From the NCBI GenBank assembly GCA_964493995.1, contig CAZBQD010000008.1, positions 1 to 64,000 on the forward strand: a DNA stretch of 64,000 nucleotides. The letters are read 5' to 3'. Both the position numbers and the translations under genes were made by a program. Under the pieces are notes generated by a model that saw nothing but the letters and a program-made list of their open reading frames with translations, did not search any database and was not told the origin of the DNA. Shown piece by piece: positions 36,311 to 44,829 of this stretch (position 1 is the first letter of the stretch; the number at the start of each line of letters is the position of its first letter). This DNA is from GCA-002282575 sp964493995 (lineage in GTDB: Bacteria; Pseudomonadota; Gammaproteobacteria; Thiomicrospirales; Thiomicrospiraceae).

Positions 36311-36406
36311 ATGGAAAACATAGACACTCAAGCTTTAGCCCTAGCGATTTTCATTGTCGGTTTTGCCATTGGAATTTGGCAAATGTATAAACACACACAA
36401 CATTAA
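36311..36406 (+). CDS. Very small single-helix membrane protein (31 residues)
   Basis: MENIDTQALALAIFIVGFAI is followed by GIWQMYKHTQH. There is one membrane helix at about 8-24. GAGGGAG lies 7-8 nt upstream of the ATG, and the start is 1 nt beyond the stop of the preceding small membrane protein, so translation is plausible. No family recognised. It is too short for most gene finders. Confidence 0.55.
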   Translation: MENIDTQALALAIFIVGFAIGIWQMYKHTQH

Positions 36407-36443
36407 TCGTAAATTAATTTTAGTTTTTTGACGGAATAAGCAC

Positions 36444-37358
36444 ATGAAAAAAATAGGTATTATGTTACTAGCGCTGACACTCAGCGTGAGCTTAATCAGC
36501 ACCGAAGCTTTTGCTAAACGCATGGGCAGTGGTAGTAATTCGGGTATGCAACGCGACGTTGCACCGGCTTCTCCGGCAGGGAATGCAAAAAGTTCGCCAA
36601 CTAGCCCAGCACAACAGCCGGCAGCGGCAGGTGCGGCAGCAGGCACAGCAGCGGGAGCGGCGGCTAAGTCTTCATGGATGGGGCCTTTAATGGGTTTGGC
36701 AGCCGGTGGACTGTTGGCAGCTGCTTTTATGGGTGGTGCTTTTGATGGCATTAGTCCCATGGACATTATCCTGCTGTTATTAATTGCCGGTGGTGTGATC
36801 TTCTTTTTACGTCGTCGCGCCCAACAAGCTAAAGGTGCAGTGGCGATGCCCATGCCGGCAACGGCAACCCCCATGCCCAATCAACAGTATCGTCAAGCAG
36901 AGCCTACGAACACAACAGGTTCTGCTGGCATCCAAATTGGTAGCCATGTTGGTAACAGCGTGGGTATGGCAACGATGATGGGCTCGAATTACCCGACTTG
37001 GTTTGATGAAGCTAAATTCGTTAAACAAGCGGAAACTTGGTACGTTGCTTTACAATCGGCTTGGGACAATCAAGACTGGACAACCCTGAGTTCGCTCAGT
37101 ACGCCAGAGTTGTTTGCTCAGCTCAAAGCACAACGCATTGCTGAAGCTGATGATAATCAAACACACGTTGAAGAAGTCCGTGCTGTGGTGCGCGAAATGA
37201 GCCAAGATGCCAATGGCTGGGTGTTGACCGTCCAATTCACCGGTTATGTGGCTGAACAAGCCGGTGCTTTTGCCCACGCCTTTAATGAGTTCTGGCATTT
37301 GGTTCGCATTGGTGAAGCCGATGGCGAATGGAAGTTAGCCGGAATTCAACAAGCTTAA
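36444..37358 (+). CDS. Tim44-like domain protein
   Basis: 304 residues. A signal peptide (cleavage near STEAFAKRMGSG) leads to a Ala/Pro/Ser-rich linker with GAAAGTAAGAAAKSS, a membrane helix around 106-121, then the Tim44-like domain (about 190-303; FVKQAETWYVALQSAWDNQDW and FNEFWHLVRIGEADGEWKLAGIQQ). In bacteria the family is common and envelope-associated, but its function is not settled. An intrinsic terminator follows. Confidence 0.85.
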   Translation: MKKIGIMLLALTLSVSLISTEAFAKRMGSGSNSGMQRDVAPASPAGNAKSSPTSPAQQPAAAGAAAGTAAGAAAKSSWMGPLMGLAAGGLLAAAFMGGAFDGISPMDIILLLLIAGGVIFFLRRRAQQAKGAVAMPMPATATPMPNQQYRQAEPTNTTGSAGIQIGSHVGNSVGMATMMGSNYPTWFDEAKFVKQAETWYVALQSAWDNQDWTTLSSLSTPELFAQLKAQRIAEADDNQTHVEEVRAVVREMSQDANGWVLTVQFTGYVAEQAGAFAHAFNEFWHLVRIGEADGEWKLAGIQQA

Positions 37359-37370
37359 TTGAGTGATGAA

Positions 37371-37400
37371 AAGACCAACAGCCATGTTGGTCTTTTTTTT
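37371..37400 (+). terminator. Intrinsic terminator after the Tim44-like gene
   Basis: A perfect 10-bp stem (AAGACCAACA / TGTTGGTCTT) with loop GCCA, followed by eight or more T. Confidence 0.9.
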
Positions 37401-37437
37401 GCTTTACATTAAGCATAACCGTTAAAGGGGAATTAGC

Positions 37438-37881
37438 ATGTTTCGTCGTCTTATGTTTGGGCTAACGCTCTCGGGTAGTCTTTTATTGGCTGGTTGTGGT
37501 GAGCAACCTCGTGTTAAAGTCGAATCCATTGAAATGGTCAGTAGTGAAAGCGGCTCTCCTGATTTTCGCCGCATGGCTAAAATTTGTTTCGACCAACCCT
37601 TATCGGGGGATTATTACCATGAAATCGTTTTTGAAAGTAAGGATGGTTTTGTCTTTGAGGGATCGGGCAAAATTCGTGCCGCTGTTTCCGACCCGGACAA
37701 TCCTTGTATTATCAAAAATCTCAATCAATACGTGAACAAAAATTCACCGCCGCGCGCGCGTGATTTGATTGATCGTTACCTGCCTAAAGGCAATGTTGCC
37801 TCAGTCAAAATCAGCGTTTGGGGAACGGAATCGGGCGAGAAGGGCATCAAAATGGACACGAAAGTATTTAAGGATTTGTGA
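37438..37881 (+). CDS. Hypothetical lipoprotein
   Basis: 147 residues with signal peptide MFRRLMFGLTLSGSLLLAGC; the lipobox is LAGC with Cys20. The mature part is small, mixed strand/helix, with two further cysteines (CFDQ and CIIK) that could pair. AAAGGGGAATTAGC precedes the ATG. No family recognised. It is isolated between a terminator and a palindromic repeat. Confidence 0.8.
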   Translation: MFRRLMFGLTLSGSLLLAGCGEQPRVKVESIEMVSSESGSPDFRRMAKICFDQPLSGDYYHEIVFESKDGFVFEGSGKIRAAVSDPDNPCIIKNLNQYVNKNSPPRARDLIDRYLPKGNVASVKISVWGTESGEKGIKMDTKVFKDL

Positions 37882-37909
37882 TTCGTTCAATCCGCTCTTT
37901 ACCGTTCAA

Positions 37910-38073
37910 TAGCCCCCAGTTTTGGGTAATGCTGTTCACTTAAAGAAGACTTCCGTTCGCCCTGAGCTGTGAGCTTGTCGAACAGTCGAAGGGATACAGG
38001 CAAGCAACCCGTGGTTCGACAGGCTCACCACGAACGGTTAAATGAACAGTATTGACCTGTTTTTGGGGGCTTT
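37910..38073. repeat. Palindromic repeat family 2, copy E (about 165 bp)
   Basis: Outer inverted ends (AGCCCCCAG and its partner ending GGGGGCT) flank a CTGTTCACTTAAA / TTAAATGAACAGTATTG pair. An inner pair made of CCGTTCGCCCTGAGC and its near-complement GCTCACCACGAACGG follows. The inner core resembles the TTCGCCCTGAGCTTGTCGAA repeat seen widely in Proteobacteria. It aligns with the reverse complement of 53379-53525 but carries an extra duplication of about 16 nt. It lies between convergent genes and could act as a terminator. Confidence 0.8.
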
Positions 38074-38083
38074 AATTTACCTT

Positions 38084-40528
38084 TCAATCCTCAATCGCTT
38101 GCGCTAATTGGCGCGGATGCAATTTGAGATAACTCGATTGCGTCAGCCAAGCCATGAGTAATAAGCTGCTGCTGCTGACCACTAAACCGACCAACCACAG
38201 GCTGGGACTGAGCGAAACGGGTATTTTTAACCAATAAACGCTCATTAAGGCGCTGGTTAAGCTTGCCAGACTGCTAGCGAATAATCCCGTCAGCAAGCCT
38301 AACAACACATACTCGCCCAATCCAATTAAGCGAATTTGACGCTGGTTAGCACCAAGGGTACGCAGCACCAACCATTGACGTAAACGGGCGTCTTGCGAGG
38401 CTTTAGTCGAAGCTAAGAGCACCAGAATACTCGCTATGAGCGTGAATAGCGTTAACAAACTCACTGCCATACTGGCCTGTTGCATCAGCGTGCGCACTTG
38501 GTCGATTAACTGTTGCACATCAATCCACATCACACCCGGAAAGTCCGCTTGCCAACGCTGTTTTAATTGCGTTTGCTCAACCAAACCCAGCTGAGTGTAA
38601 AAGCTCGACAGATAAGTCAAGGGCAATTCCAACACAGTTGAAGGTTGAATAATAAAGAAAAAATTCGCCTGCAAACTTTGCCACTGCACTTCACGCATAC
38701 TGGTGACGACATAACTGGCCGACTGGCCAACAATATCAAAGGTGAGTCTATCGCCTAACTGAATGTTGAACAATTCGGCAATACCCTGTTCTACCGAAAC
38801 ACTGGGTAAGGCATTTTCCTTACCATTTTCTAGTGTTTTTATAACGCGATTGTGTGCCGGTAAAGCATTTAACACCGCCAAATTCGCTTCCCGGTCAAGC
38901 AAGCGTTTGGCACGAGGTGAATCGCTGATAATCGGCTGATCATTCAACTGCGTTAAGCGAGCACGCACCATCGGAATCAGTTCGGCGTTGGCAGAGAGGT
39001 TCTGTAATTGCTGTTGTAGATTGTCCCGTTGTTCGGGTTGCACGTTAACGACAAATACATTTGGGCTTTCAGGCGGCAAAGAGGCTTGCCAATGCGCCAG
39101 CAGTTGTTGTTGTACCAGGGTCATGAGTAGCAACAGATAAAGCACCAAACCAAAGGCAATGAGTTGCAGGCGAAACAACAAGGGATCACGCCTGACGTTA
39201 GCTAAGGCAATGGCAAACCAACCGCGACTAACCGCTTGCCCTTTCGACAAGCCCCACAATACCGCCGTTGCCACTAACCACAATAACGAACTGACCAGCA
39301 CCAAGGCGGCCAAGGTCCAAGCAACGAGATGCCAAGGCAGTAACAAACCCAATAAGCCCATCAGCGCCGAACCACTACCCAAGATACTCAACCAAAGCGC
39401 CTGTGGTGGCGTGACAGCTCGAAAAACCTGTTGGGGCGGGGTATGTACCAGTTTAACGAAAATCGGCCAACTGAACGCCCAGAACACCAAACTGGCACTG
39501 ATTAACCCCATTAAGCTAGAAGACCAAGGTGCTGCCCAACGAAAATGGGCGAACAAGCTTGCCAAATAATCACTGCTTAAAGCAAATAAGCCTTGTCCTA
39601 ATAATACCCCTAGGCTACTGGCAAACAGCGCCAGTAAAGTCAGTTGACCAGCAAAAAGCCGCGCTAATTGCCCTTGTGTCATGCCCAAAGCACGCATGAG
39701 TGCCAGTTGTTTACGCCATTGTGGTAAATAAAATCGACTGGCAATTAATACCGCCAAACCTGCCACCAATAGGCTGACCAAAGCCGCAATATCGAGAAAT
39801 AACCACGCCGTATTCAGCGTTTGGTTTAAGTCTTCGCTGGCCGTTTGACTGGAAATCAGTTGCCATTCCGTTGGCGTTTGGCGGTTAAGCTGTTGCATGA
39901 GTGGGTTAATACGGGCTTCATCACCAGCAAACAGGCGTTCATAGCTAATGCGACTACCCGGGCCGGTTAATCCCAGTTCGGCTAAAACATTGAGCGGAAT
40001 AATCACTCGTGGCGCAAACTGACTGGCTACCGTTTGCAGCGGGTCAGCTTCTGGCAAAATGCCTTGAACGCGAAAAGTGCGATTGCCCAGCGCCAGGGCA
40101 TCGCCCACTTGCAACGACCACTGTGCCGCTAACACCGGATCAATCAGTACTTCATCACTACTGGCTTGCCAGTCAGTGAGACCATAAGCCGAACCCAATA
40201 AGGGCACATCGGGGCTGACTGCTTGCAAAGTCACCAGCTGAAAGCGATCTGCCGACATGGCCATGGTCATGACGCTGACTCTTTCCGCCTGACGTAATCC
40301 GGCGGTTAAAGCTCGTTGCGACTCGTTCAATTCAATGGGGCGACTGCTTTTAATGACCGCATCCGCACCCAATAACTGGGCGCTATTGGCCAACATACTG
40401 GCTTTCACCGTTTGTGCCAGTTGTTCAATAAAGGTGACACTTAAGCTGGCCAGTAGAATCGCCAACCACAACCAACGAAACTGACCGCGTCGCAAACCCA
40501 ACCAAAAATAACGTGCCGCTAAGGTCAT
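38084..40528 (-). CDS. ybbP: ABC transporter permease, YbbP/FtsX type
   Basis: 814 residues with about 10 membrane helices. It has two FtsX-like modules with large periplasmic loops (about 40-255 and 480-680). The architecture matches E. coli YbbP. It forms a complex with the ATPase encoded just upstream (ATGA overlap). Such systems move or extract lipophilic molecules or act as mechanotransmitters; the substrate is not established. The adjacent tesA gene is part of the conserved neighbourhood. Confidence 0.9.
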   Translation of the reverse strand: MTLAARYFWLGLRRGQFRWLWLAILLASLSVTFIEQLAQTVKASMLANSAQLLGADAVIKSSRPIELNESQRALTAGLRQAERVSVMTMAMSADRFQLVTLQAVSPDVPLLGSAYGLTDWQASSDEVLIDPVLAAQWSLQVGDALALGNRTFRVQGILPEADPLQTVASQFAPRVIIPLNVLAELGLTGPGSRISYERLFAGDEARINPLMQQLNRQTPTEWQLISSQTASEDLNQTLNTAWLFLDIAALVSLLVAGLAVLIASRFYLPQWRKQLALMRALGMTQGQLARLFAGQLTLLALFASSLGVLLGQGLFALSSDYLASLFAHFRWAAPWSSSLMGLISASLVFWAFSWPIFVKLVHTPPQQVFRAVTPPQALWLSILGSGSALMGLLGLLLPWHLVAWTLAALVLVSSLLWLVATAVLWGLSKGQAVSRGWFAIALANVRRDPLLFRLQLIAFGLVLYLLLLMTLVQQQLLAHWQASLPPESPNVFVVNVQPEQRDNLQQQLQNLSANAELIPMVRARLTQLNDQPIISDSPRAKRLLDREANLAVLNALPAHNRVIKTLENGKENALPSVSVEQGIAELFNIQLGDRLTFDIVGQSASYVVTSMREVQWQSLQANFFFIIQPSTVLELPLTYLSSFYTQLGLVEQTQLKQRWQADFPGVMWIDVQQLIDQVRTLMQQASMAVSLLTLFTLIASILVLLASTKASQDARLRQWLVLRTLGANQRQIRLIGLGEYVLLGLLTGLFASSLASLTSALMSVYWLKIPVSLSPSLWLVGLVVSSSSLLLMAWLTQSSYLKLHPRQLAQAIED

Positions 40529-41193
40529 GCCGATAACTCCAAACGCCCATCCCTAAGCACATAATGTCGTTGGCTTTGGCGGGCAAAATTCATGTCATGG
40601 GTCACGGTGACGAGACTGGTATGGCTGGGTAAATTGAGTAATAGCTGTTGAATGTGATGCGCCGTTGTTTCGTCTAAATTACCGGTCGGTTCATCGGCAA
40701 AAATAATCGCTGGCTGCGTAACCAAAGCGCGCGCAATGGCCACACGTTGTTGTTCGCCACCAGAAAGACTATTGGGAAAATGATGAACTCGATGCGCCAG
40801 CTCAACAGAATCCAGTGCTTCCATTGCTCGTTGCTTGGCGTTCACTAAACCAAACAGCTGCATGGGCATCATCACATTTTCTAAGGCAGTCATACCCGGT
40901 AATAGTTGAAAATTCTGAAAGACAAACCCCACTTGAGTGGCGCGTAAAGCCGCGCGCTCGTCTTCAGTTAGCTGGCTTAAAGACTGACCTAACAACTGAA
41001 CCTCACCCGAAGTCGCCACATCCAACCCGGCCATTAAGGCTAACAGCGTTGACTTACCCGATCCTGAACGCCCGACAATGGCAATGCGCTCTCCCGACTG
41101 GACAGTTAGGTCGCAGCCTTTTAAGATGGCAAGTATCGAATCTTGAACAGGAACCTGATAATGCACCTGAGACAATTGAAGCACTGGCGACAT
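40525..41193 (-). CDS. ybbA: ABC transporter ATPase YbbA
   Basis: 222 residues. Walker A GRSGSGKST lies at about 41-49. The Q-loop (VGFVFQNFQLLPG), signature LSGGEQQRVAIARAL, Walker B IIFADEPTGNLD and H-loop VTHD are all intact, so it is an active MacB/LolD-type ATPase. The ATG at 41193 has AAGGAT upstream. The stop overlaps ybbP (ATGA). Its first 33 nt overlap the divergent tesA gene. Confidence 0.94.
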   Translation of the reverse strand: MSPVLQLSQVHYQVPVQDSILAILKGCDLTVQSGERIAIVGRSGSGKSTLLALMAGLDVATSGEVQLLGQSLSQLTEDERAALRATQVGFVFQNFQLLPGMTALENVMMPMQLFGLVNAKQRAMEALDSVELAHRVHHFPNSLSGGEQQRVAIARALVTQPAIIFADEPTGNLDETTAHHIQQLLLNLPSHTSLVTVTHDMNFARQSQRHYVLRDGRLELSA

Positions 41194-41811
41194 GGATTCA
41201 TCCTTTGTTTAGGGCTGTGGGCTTATGCTAATGCGCTTTGGGCGCAGAATCAACCGATTAAAGTATTGATTTTAGGTGACAGTTTATCGGCTGCCTATGG
41301 GCTTTCCACTCAGCAGGGTTGGGTCGCTTTATGGCAAGCATCCGATGCGAATATGCGCATTATCAATGCCAGCATCAGTGGTGAAACCACCATGGGCGGC
41401 GCGGCACGCTTACCTGCCTTGCTCACACAACATCAACCCGACTGGCTCATCATCGAATTGGGTGCCAATGATGCCTTGCGCGGTCAGGATTTACGCTTGA
41501 GTGAACAAAAATTGCGTAACATGATTCAACTAGCGAAAAAACAGGGCGTAAAAGTGGCACTACTGGGTATTCGCATACCACCTAACTACGGTGCTTTGTA
41601 CAGTCAGCGCCTCGAAGCTCTGTATCAACAATTAGCGAAGAGTGAGCAAATACCATTAGAGCCTTTTTTTCTCGCTGATGTGGCTCTCGATGCGAACCTG
41701 ATGCAAGCTGATGGCTTGCACCCCAATGAAGCCGCCCAGCCGATCGTTCTGCAACGCATTAAGCGTTGGTTTTATCCCTTGTTGTCGGCTCAGTCGTCAC
41801 TTCAGCCTTAG
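41161..41811 (+). CDS. tesA: Periplasmic arylesterase/lysophospholipase TesA
   Basis: 216 residues from the ATG at 41161 (AGGA 8 nt upstream). The signal peptide ends near ANALWA. It is an SGNH hydrolase: GDSLSAAYG (nucleophile Ser), a Gly in block II, GANDALRG, and DGLHPNEA with the catalytic Asp and His. It hydrolyses acyl esters and thioesters in the periplasm. Its 5' end overlaps ybbA head to head, and its 3' end overlaps the convergent ccoS by about 53 nt. Confidence 0.93.
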   Translation: MHLRQLKHWRHGFILCLGLWAYANALWAQNQPIKVLILGDSLSAAYGLSTQQGWVALWQASDANMRIINASISGETTMGGAARLPALLTQHQPDWLIIELGANDALRGQDLRLSEQKLRNMIQLAKKQGVKVALLGIRIPPNYGALYSQRLEALYQQLAKSEQIPLEPFFLADVALDANLMQADGLHPNEAAQPIVLQRIKRWFYPLLSAQSSLQP

Positions 41812-41980
41812 ACCCAGTGCTGGGGTCGGCGAAAGGTTGATCGTCATCATTCATGAGAATGCGACTGGCGGCACCATCTAGGTCATCGAACTGACCTTTT
41901 TTTGCCGCCCAAATAATGGCCATCACCACCAGAATCCCAACAATAATGACACTGGGAATGAGTCCGTAAATCACATCCAT
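41759..41980 (-). CDS. ccoS: Cytochrome oxidase maturation protein CcoS
   Basis: 73 residues. One membrane helix (IPSVIIVGILVVMAIIWAAK) is followed by the family signature KKGQFDDLDGAASRILMNDDD. CcoS is needed to insert cofactors into cbb3-type cytochrome c oxidase. The tail is longer and more polar than usual. ccoNOPQ and ccoGHI, its usual neighbours, are not in the window. The 3' end overlaps tesA on the other strand. Confidence 0.92.
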   Translation of the reverse strand: MDVIYGLIPSVIIVGILVVMAIIWAAKKGQFDDLDGAASRILMNDDDQPFADPSTGSKAEVTTEPTTRDKTNA

Positions 41981-41992
41981 AATCGGCTTTCC

Positions 41993-42676
41993 TTACTGAA
42001 TCTGCTGTAAATCAATACCCTGATTGATTAACCAATCTTTCAATAACCGCACCATAGGCCAGGGGCCACAAATCAACCATTCACTGGCTTGATCGGGAAT
42101 AATTGCCTGCATCAGCACATCAGGAAGATTACCTTGAGCGCCTTTCCACTGCGCATCGGCTTCGGAAATAACCGCTTGCCAATGAAATTTAGGATAGGTT
42201 TGCATCAACTGATTCAGTTGTTTTTCAACAAACAGCCATTCAGACTGACGCACCCCCCAGTAGAGTGTAACCACACGATCGGCTAACTCTGCTTCATGAG
42301 CCCTAAGCAAAGCCAGCAAAGGCGTGATACCCGTACCCCCAGCTAACAAATAAACCGGTGTCTGACCCGTCGGCCAATGATATTGACCAACAGGTCCTTT
42401 AATTTTGCAATGGGATGCCGCCAGCAACGCTTGCCACCACTCAGTTAGGGCATCGGTAACGGCAATGTCGAAATGAATGGTTTGCGTGTCTTCAGTCAGC
42501 ACGTTGGCGATAGAAAAGGGTTTGACATCGTCTTCGTTCAAACCTAGCCAAAGGTAATCGCCCGCTTGCCAGCTAAAACCATCGGGACGGGCAATGACCA
42601 ATTCAACAATATTGCCCACTAAAGGGTGATTGGCGACAATGTGACTGTCAAACACAGTTAACTCCGTGTGATTCAT
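41993..42676 (-). CDS. NAD(P)H-flavin reductase-like oxidoreductase (FNR fold)
   Basis: 227 residues. The FAD-binding barrel carries KPFSIAN in place of RxYS. The NAD-binding half has VYLLAGGTGITPLLALL and LICGPWPMV. There is no 2Fe-2S cysteine set. It resembles Fre-type flavin reductases and the reductase halves of larger enzymes. Physiological partner unknown. The ATG at 42676 overlaps the xthA stop as ATGA, so it is coupled to xthA. Confidence 0.8.
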   Translation of the reverse strand: MNHTELTVFDSHIVANHPLVGNIVELVIARPDGFSWQAGDYLWLGLNEDDVKPFSIANVLTEDTQTIHFDIAVTDALTEWWQALLAASHCKIKGPVGQYHWPTGQTPVYLLAGGTGITPLLALLRAHEAELADRVVTLYWGVRQSEWLFVEKQLNQLMQTYPKFHWQAVISEADAQWKGAQGNLPDVLMQAIIPDQASEWLICGPWPMVRLLKDWLINQGIDLQQIQ

Positions 42677-43512
42677 AAGCTTGCCACATCGAATTTTGCC
42701 CAAACAGGAGCATGATCGGAAGGTTTATCCATGCCGCGGGTAACATAGTCAATGCCTGTTGAAAGCAAAGATGCTTGTAATGGCGCAGAAGCCAATAACA
42801 AATCAATACGCAGTCCGCGTTTAGGCGTATCTTCAAACCCCTTAGAACGATAATCAAACCACGAATAATGGCGTTCACTTTCGGCAGGATTCGGATGCTG
42901 ATAACGATAGGTGTCGGTCCATCCCCACTGCATTAAGCGATCGAACCATTGACGCTCTTCGGGTAAAAAGGAACATTTACCGGTACGCAACCAACGCTTG
43001 GCGTTCACTTCACCAATACCCACATCATAATCGGTGTGAGAAATATTCATATCGCCACCTAAGATAGCCAAATTGCTCGCTGGAATGCTGGCTAAATAAT
43101 CGTTTAATTCTTTATAAAATCGTTCTTTATAAGGGAATTTAACTGGGTGAGCGCGTTCTTCTCCCTGCGGGAAATAGCCATTCATCACATCAATGGTTTT
43201 GCCATTCGCTAATTGGTAACGGCTGTGAATAAAACGACGTTGTGCGCTGTCATCATCCCAAGGATAGCCTTTTTGCACCGAAACTAAAGGAAGTTTAGAA
43301 AGGGTTGCCACGCCATAATGTGTTTTTTGACCGTGAAATTCGACCTGATAGCCCAGTGCATGAATGGCATCCAACGGAAAGTCAGCATCTTGCACTTTCG
43401 TTTCTTGCAATAAAATAAGTTCGGGTTGATGCTGCGCTATCACCGCTTCTAATTGATGCAAACGCGCGCGTAAGCTATTAATATTAAAAGAAACAACCGT
43501 TAATGACACCAT
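42673..43512 (-). CDS. xthA: Exodeoxyribonuclease III
   Basis: Apurinic/apyrimidinic endonuclease and 3' exonuclease of base-excision repair. 279 residues. FNINSLRAR, the metal-binding Glu in LLQETKV, GGDMNISH and the final SDHAPVWAKF are conserved. The start is the ATG at 43512. It is the first gene of an xthA-flavin reductase-ccoS run. Confidence 0.95.
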   Translation of the reverse strand: MVSLTVVSFNINSLRARLHQLEAVIAQHQPELILLQETKVQDADFPLDAIHALGYQVEFHGQKTHYGVATLSKLPLVSVQKGYPWDDDSAQRRFIHSRYQLANGKTIDVMNGYFPQGEERAHPVKFPYKERFYKELNDYLASIPASNLAILGGDMNISHTDYDVGIGEVNAKRWLRTGKCSFLPEERQWFDRLMQWGWTDTYRYQHPNPAESERHYSWFDYRSKGFEDTPKRGLRIDLLLASAPLQASLLSTGIDYVTRGMDKPSDHAPVWAKFDVASL

Positions 43513-43614
43513 ATTAGCCCATCAGTGTGATAATTAGAATGAATGGATAAGCCTAACGGGGTTAGGCTTAAAAGTCAAAAGGCCATTCAGTTATAACGAG
43601 TGTGGTGAAGGACG

Positions 43615-44304
43615 CTATTCAGAAAAATCAAAATTGTTGAGTTTTTGTTTGTTATCCGACACACCATCATTAATGCGGAATTGACGTTGTTGCAGGTAAC
43701 TGTCACGAATGAAAATATAACGGTCAGAAGCACTATCAATCATTGGGTCTAAGGGGAGTAGGTTAGAACGCATGTCAATCAGCTTCATCGCCGTAATGGG
43801 AAAGCCATAACTGAAGGTGTAGAGTATTTCTATGGGTTTAACGCTGGTATCGCGAACCGTAGAAGGTCCTAAGAAGGGTAGGGCGACATAATCCGACTCT
43901 TTCCATCCCCAGACAGCCAGGGTTTGACCAAAGTCTTCGTTGTGGTAAGGCAAGCCCATCGGGGTAGCAATATCAATGAGACCAAACAAACCAAAGGTAC
44001 TGTTGAAAATAAAACGGGCGGTATCTTGTACCGCTTGCGAAAATTTCCCTTGCAGCAAATCATTCAAAATGGTTTCGGTTTCAAATAAATTGCTAATGAA
44101 GTTGTGCGCCGCCTGACGAGCCGGATCAGGCGTAATCGCAACATAACCTTCCGCCACAGGCTTAAAGGCATGTTTATCAAATCCTGCATTAAATTCATCA
44201 ACCGGACGGTTAAATGATTCATAAGGGTCTGTTTCGTTAGCATAAACAGGCGTTGTCATTAATGACACAGTGAGTAAGCCAATAAGACTTAGTTTGGTTT
44301 GCAT
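43615..44304 (-). CDS. mlaA: MlaA/VacJ-family protein without a lipobox cysteine
   Basis: 229 residues. A family pattern runs from DPYESFNRPVDEFNAGFDK through NFISNLFETETILNDLLQGKF and FNSTFGLFGLIDIATPMGL to FGQTLAVWGW. MlaA removes mislocalised phospholipids from the outer leaflet of the outer membrane. The signal peptide ends at TTPVYA and is followed by Asn-Glu, with no Cys, so the protein is not lipidated, unlike E. coli MlaA. It starts 3 nt after the NlpC/P60 peptidase gene. Confidence 0.9.
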   Translation of the reverse strand: MQTKLSLIGLLTVSLMTTPVYANETDPYESFNRPVDEFNAGFDKHAFKPVAEGYVAITPDPARQAAHNFISNLFETETILNDLLQGKFSQAVQDTARFIFNSTFGLFGLIDIATPMGLPYHNEDFGQTLAVWGWKESDYVALPFLGPSTVRDTSVKPIEILYTFSYGFPITAMKLIDMRSNLLPLDPMIDSASDRYIFIRDSYLQQRQFRINDGVSDNKQKLNNFDFSE

Positions 44305-44307
44305 GAA

Positions 44308-44829
44308 TTAATCCCAATAGGTACCCGCACCAACAAGGCGTTTTTGCCAATAATCGTCGGTAATGTTAGCGGTAGAAACCGGTTTTCCTCTGCCCGGTGC
44401 GTGAACAAAGGTATTTTTGCCAATATAAATACCGACATGATCCACGCGTCTGCCGCGTGAGTCGGTGGTGAAAAAGACCAAATCGCCCGGTAAAATTTTC
44501 TGTGACTGTTTAATGGAAGTAAATTGATCTTCGGCACGACGAGGCACAAGTTTACCCGCATTAAGGTGGGTATAGAACACCAAACCCGAACAATCAAAGC
44601 CTTCGCTCGGTGAATTACCACTGGGTTTATAAGGTTTTCCTAATTGAGCAATCGTTTTTTCCACCACCACTTGTCTGGCTTCGTTTGTGCTCAAAGCTTG
44701 CGCCGATGCAGGAGGTTGCATCACACTGGAAGCGGCTTGGCGATTGGGCTGACTGCTACAACCGGATAATAGCGCTAGAATTAACGCAAAACCGATTAAA
44801 CCAACTGATGATCGAGTAACCATTGCCAT
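44308..44829 (-). CDS. NlpC/P60 cell-wall peptidase lipoprotein
   Basis: 173 residues. The lipobox is LSGC. The C40 peptidase domain has the catalytic Cys in GFDCSGLVFY, His in VDHVGIYIG and a further His in TFVHAPGRG. It likely cuts peptidoglycan stem peptides like MepS (Spr). The start is ATG 44829 or ATG 44823. The 5' end overlaps the AEC transporter gene by about 34 nt, and mlaA follows, so an AEC-nlpC-mlaA operon is likely. Confidence 0.93.
   Translation of the reverse strand: MAMVTRSSVGLIGFALILALLSGCSSQPNRQAASSVMQPPASAQALSTNEARQVVVEKTIAQLGKPYKPSGNSPSEGFDCSGLVFYTHLNAGKLVPRRAEDQFTSIKQSQKILPGDLVFFTTDSRGRRVDHVGIYIGKNTFVHAPGRGKPVSTANITDDYWQKRLVGAGTYWD

Noticed and set aside
36341..36880. 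179-codon frame on the minus strand opposite the Tim44-like gene
   Set aside because: It is the complement of the Ala-rich coding sequence, which leaves long open frames by composition. The + strand protein has clear family similarity and a signal peptide.
39159..39569. 136-codon + strand frame inside ybbP
   Set aside because: Shadow of a real gene; no ribosome-binding site or recognisable protein.
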